NCBI GenBank assembly: GCA_027186245.1
Contig: CP114498.1
Span: 5,711,501 to 5,775,500, forward strand
Source: Coriaria nepalensis
Taxonomy: Eukaryota > Streptophyta > Magnoliopsida > Cucurbitales > Coriariaceae
DNA length: 64,000 bases
Direction: 5' to 3'
The notes under the pieces are model-generated. The model searched no databases and was not told where the DNA came from. It saw nothing but the letters and a program-made list of their open reading frames with translations. The translations under genes and the position numbers were made by a program. This document shows positions 63,801-64,000 of this stretch, one piece after another. How positions within the stretch are numbered: position 1 is the stretch's first letter; every line of letters starts with the position of its first letter.

Positions 63801-64000
63801 CATCACAAAAAAACCTAAAAGGCCTAAACCTTAGGGGATTCTCCCCAAGGCCTAGACCCTAAGTAGATCCCCTAGGTGACAAACCTATTAATAATATTTT
63901 CATTTCCTAATGATTGGAAGAAGTTAACCCAAATGAACCATGGTTATCTTATGAAAAGAGAAAGGCGCCACTTGCTTAACTTCCTGACCAACTCTTGAAC
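60858..64000 (-). CDS. Coiled-coil protein, 3' end only (gene runs off the window)
   Basis: The last exon, complement 60858-61055 (66 codons with stop), follows a clean acceptor TTTCGCAG. It encodes a charged helix, NEHDKIRELSQQLAVEKKRA, then RHLELIFEHIEQHNESLSNK, and ends TTKEQQSHR; heptad spacing suggests a coiled coil. A preceding exon probably lies at complement 63972-64000 and beyond: it reads SRVGQEVKQ in frame before a CAA|GTGG donor, and the phase matches. The intron between (61056-63971) holds a MULE-like element. I do not recognise the family and infer no function beyond coiled-coil association. The final exon is well supported; the edge exon is tentative. Confidence 0.6.
62600..62608. 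repeat. Left 9-bp target duplication of the MULE-like element
   Basis: TTTTTCCAA; the right copy at 63535-63543 is TTTTGCCAA (8 of 9 match). Nine bases is the usual target duplication length of Mutator-like elements. Confidence 0.65.
62609..63534. mobile_element. Non-autonomous MULE-like element with ~330-bp inverted ends
   Basis: The left end starts GGGTTAATTACATTTTTAGT and the right end, read on the minus strand, starts GGGTTAACATTTTTATCCCC. The two arms stay alignable for about 330 bp, sharing GTTGTCAAAAT (GTATTGTCAAAAT on the left), GACTTTTTAGT, GTATAATGTGATGACA, TTCGACC-AAATTAAT and GTTTATATATTTTATAT. The 926-bp element is flanked by a near-perfect 9-bp duplication. It has no transposase. 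Its centre (about 62955-63180) is an array of palindromic AGCTCCATGG words, which produces a meaningless 71-residue frame on the minus strand. It sits in an intron of the coiled-coil gene. Confidence 0.8.
62955..63180. repeat. AGCTCCATGG palindromic array inside the MULE-like element
   Basis: Words GAGCTCCAT, AGCTCCATGG, CATCGAGCTTC, TAGATCTAGAG and their reverse complements alternate for about 225 bp. It is GC-rich compared with the AT-rich arms of the element and non-coding. Confidence 0.8.

Overview
This is a plant nuclear window, almost certainly from a eudicot: AT-rich, with intron-split housekeeping genes, decayed Ty1/copia elements that use an initiator-tRNA-Met type primer site, and a fragment of a DUF1985 gene, a plant-specific family carried by Mutator-like elements. 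A cucurbit would fit the DUF1985/MULE content, but that is a weak inference. No organelle, bacterial or viral genome block, rRNA, tRNA or CRISPR array is seen.

Genes. Four multi-exon genes were reconstructed exon by exon, and all keep an open frame. They are glycyl-tRNA synthetase (minus, 13494-22375, 9 exons, 748 aa), VIPP1/IM30 (minus, 27217-36261, 11 exons, 330 aa), the peroxisomal import factor PEX13 (plus, 42888-52255, 5 exons, 294 aa) and OSGEP/KAE1, the tRNA threonylcarbamoyltransferase (minus, 52820-55152, 3 coding exons, 340 aa). Between the first two lies a single-exon 81-aa precursor of a PAMP-induced secreted peptide (PIP; minus, 26165-26410) with W-box cores upstream. At the right edge is the 3' end of a coiled-coil gene (minus, from 60858). 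The genes share no obvious pathway.

Layout. 1-13 kb is a graveyard of decayed copia pieces, LTR-like repeats and short tandem arrays. 13.5-22.4 kb is GlyRS, whose 5.3-kb first intron holds a 5'-truncated copia. 22.4-26.1 kb is featureless AT-rich DNA. 26.2-36.3 kb is PIP and VIPP1, with a copia carrying LTRs and target duplications in VIPP1 intron 5. 36.3-42.9 kb separates the divergent VIPP1 and PEX13 genes and is filled by arrays of imperfect palindromic motifs around a DUF1985 pseudogene. 42.9-55.2 kb is PEX13, with a full-length copia in intron 3, facing OSGEP tail to tail. 55-60.8 kb is repeat-rich intergenic DNA including an LTR-like remnant. 60.9-64 kb is the coiled-coil gene, whose intron carries a 926-bp MULE-like element with long terminal inverted repeats and a near-perfect 9-bp target duplication.

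Three observations stand out. All three intronic copia elements lie antisense to their host genes, and the host frames are intact. Several separate blocks (about 4.4-5.0, 36.8-40.0, 41.7-42.2 and 62.95-63.18 kb) are built from different short palindromic motifs in tandem, and two of them are tied to MULE-type context. OSGEP intron 1 holds a compact 133-nt inverted repeat that could be a MITE or a small-RNA hairpin. All boundaries were worked out by eye; no alignment or database search was run.
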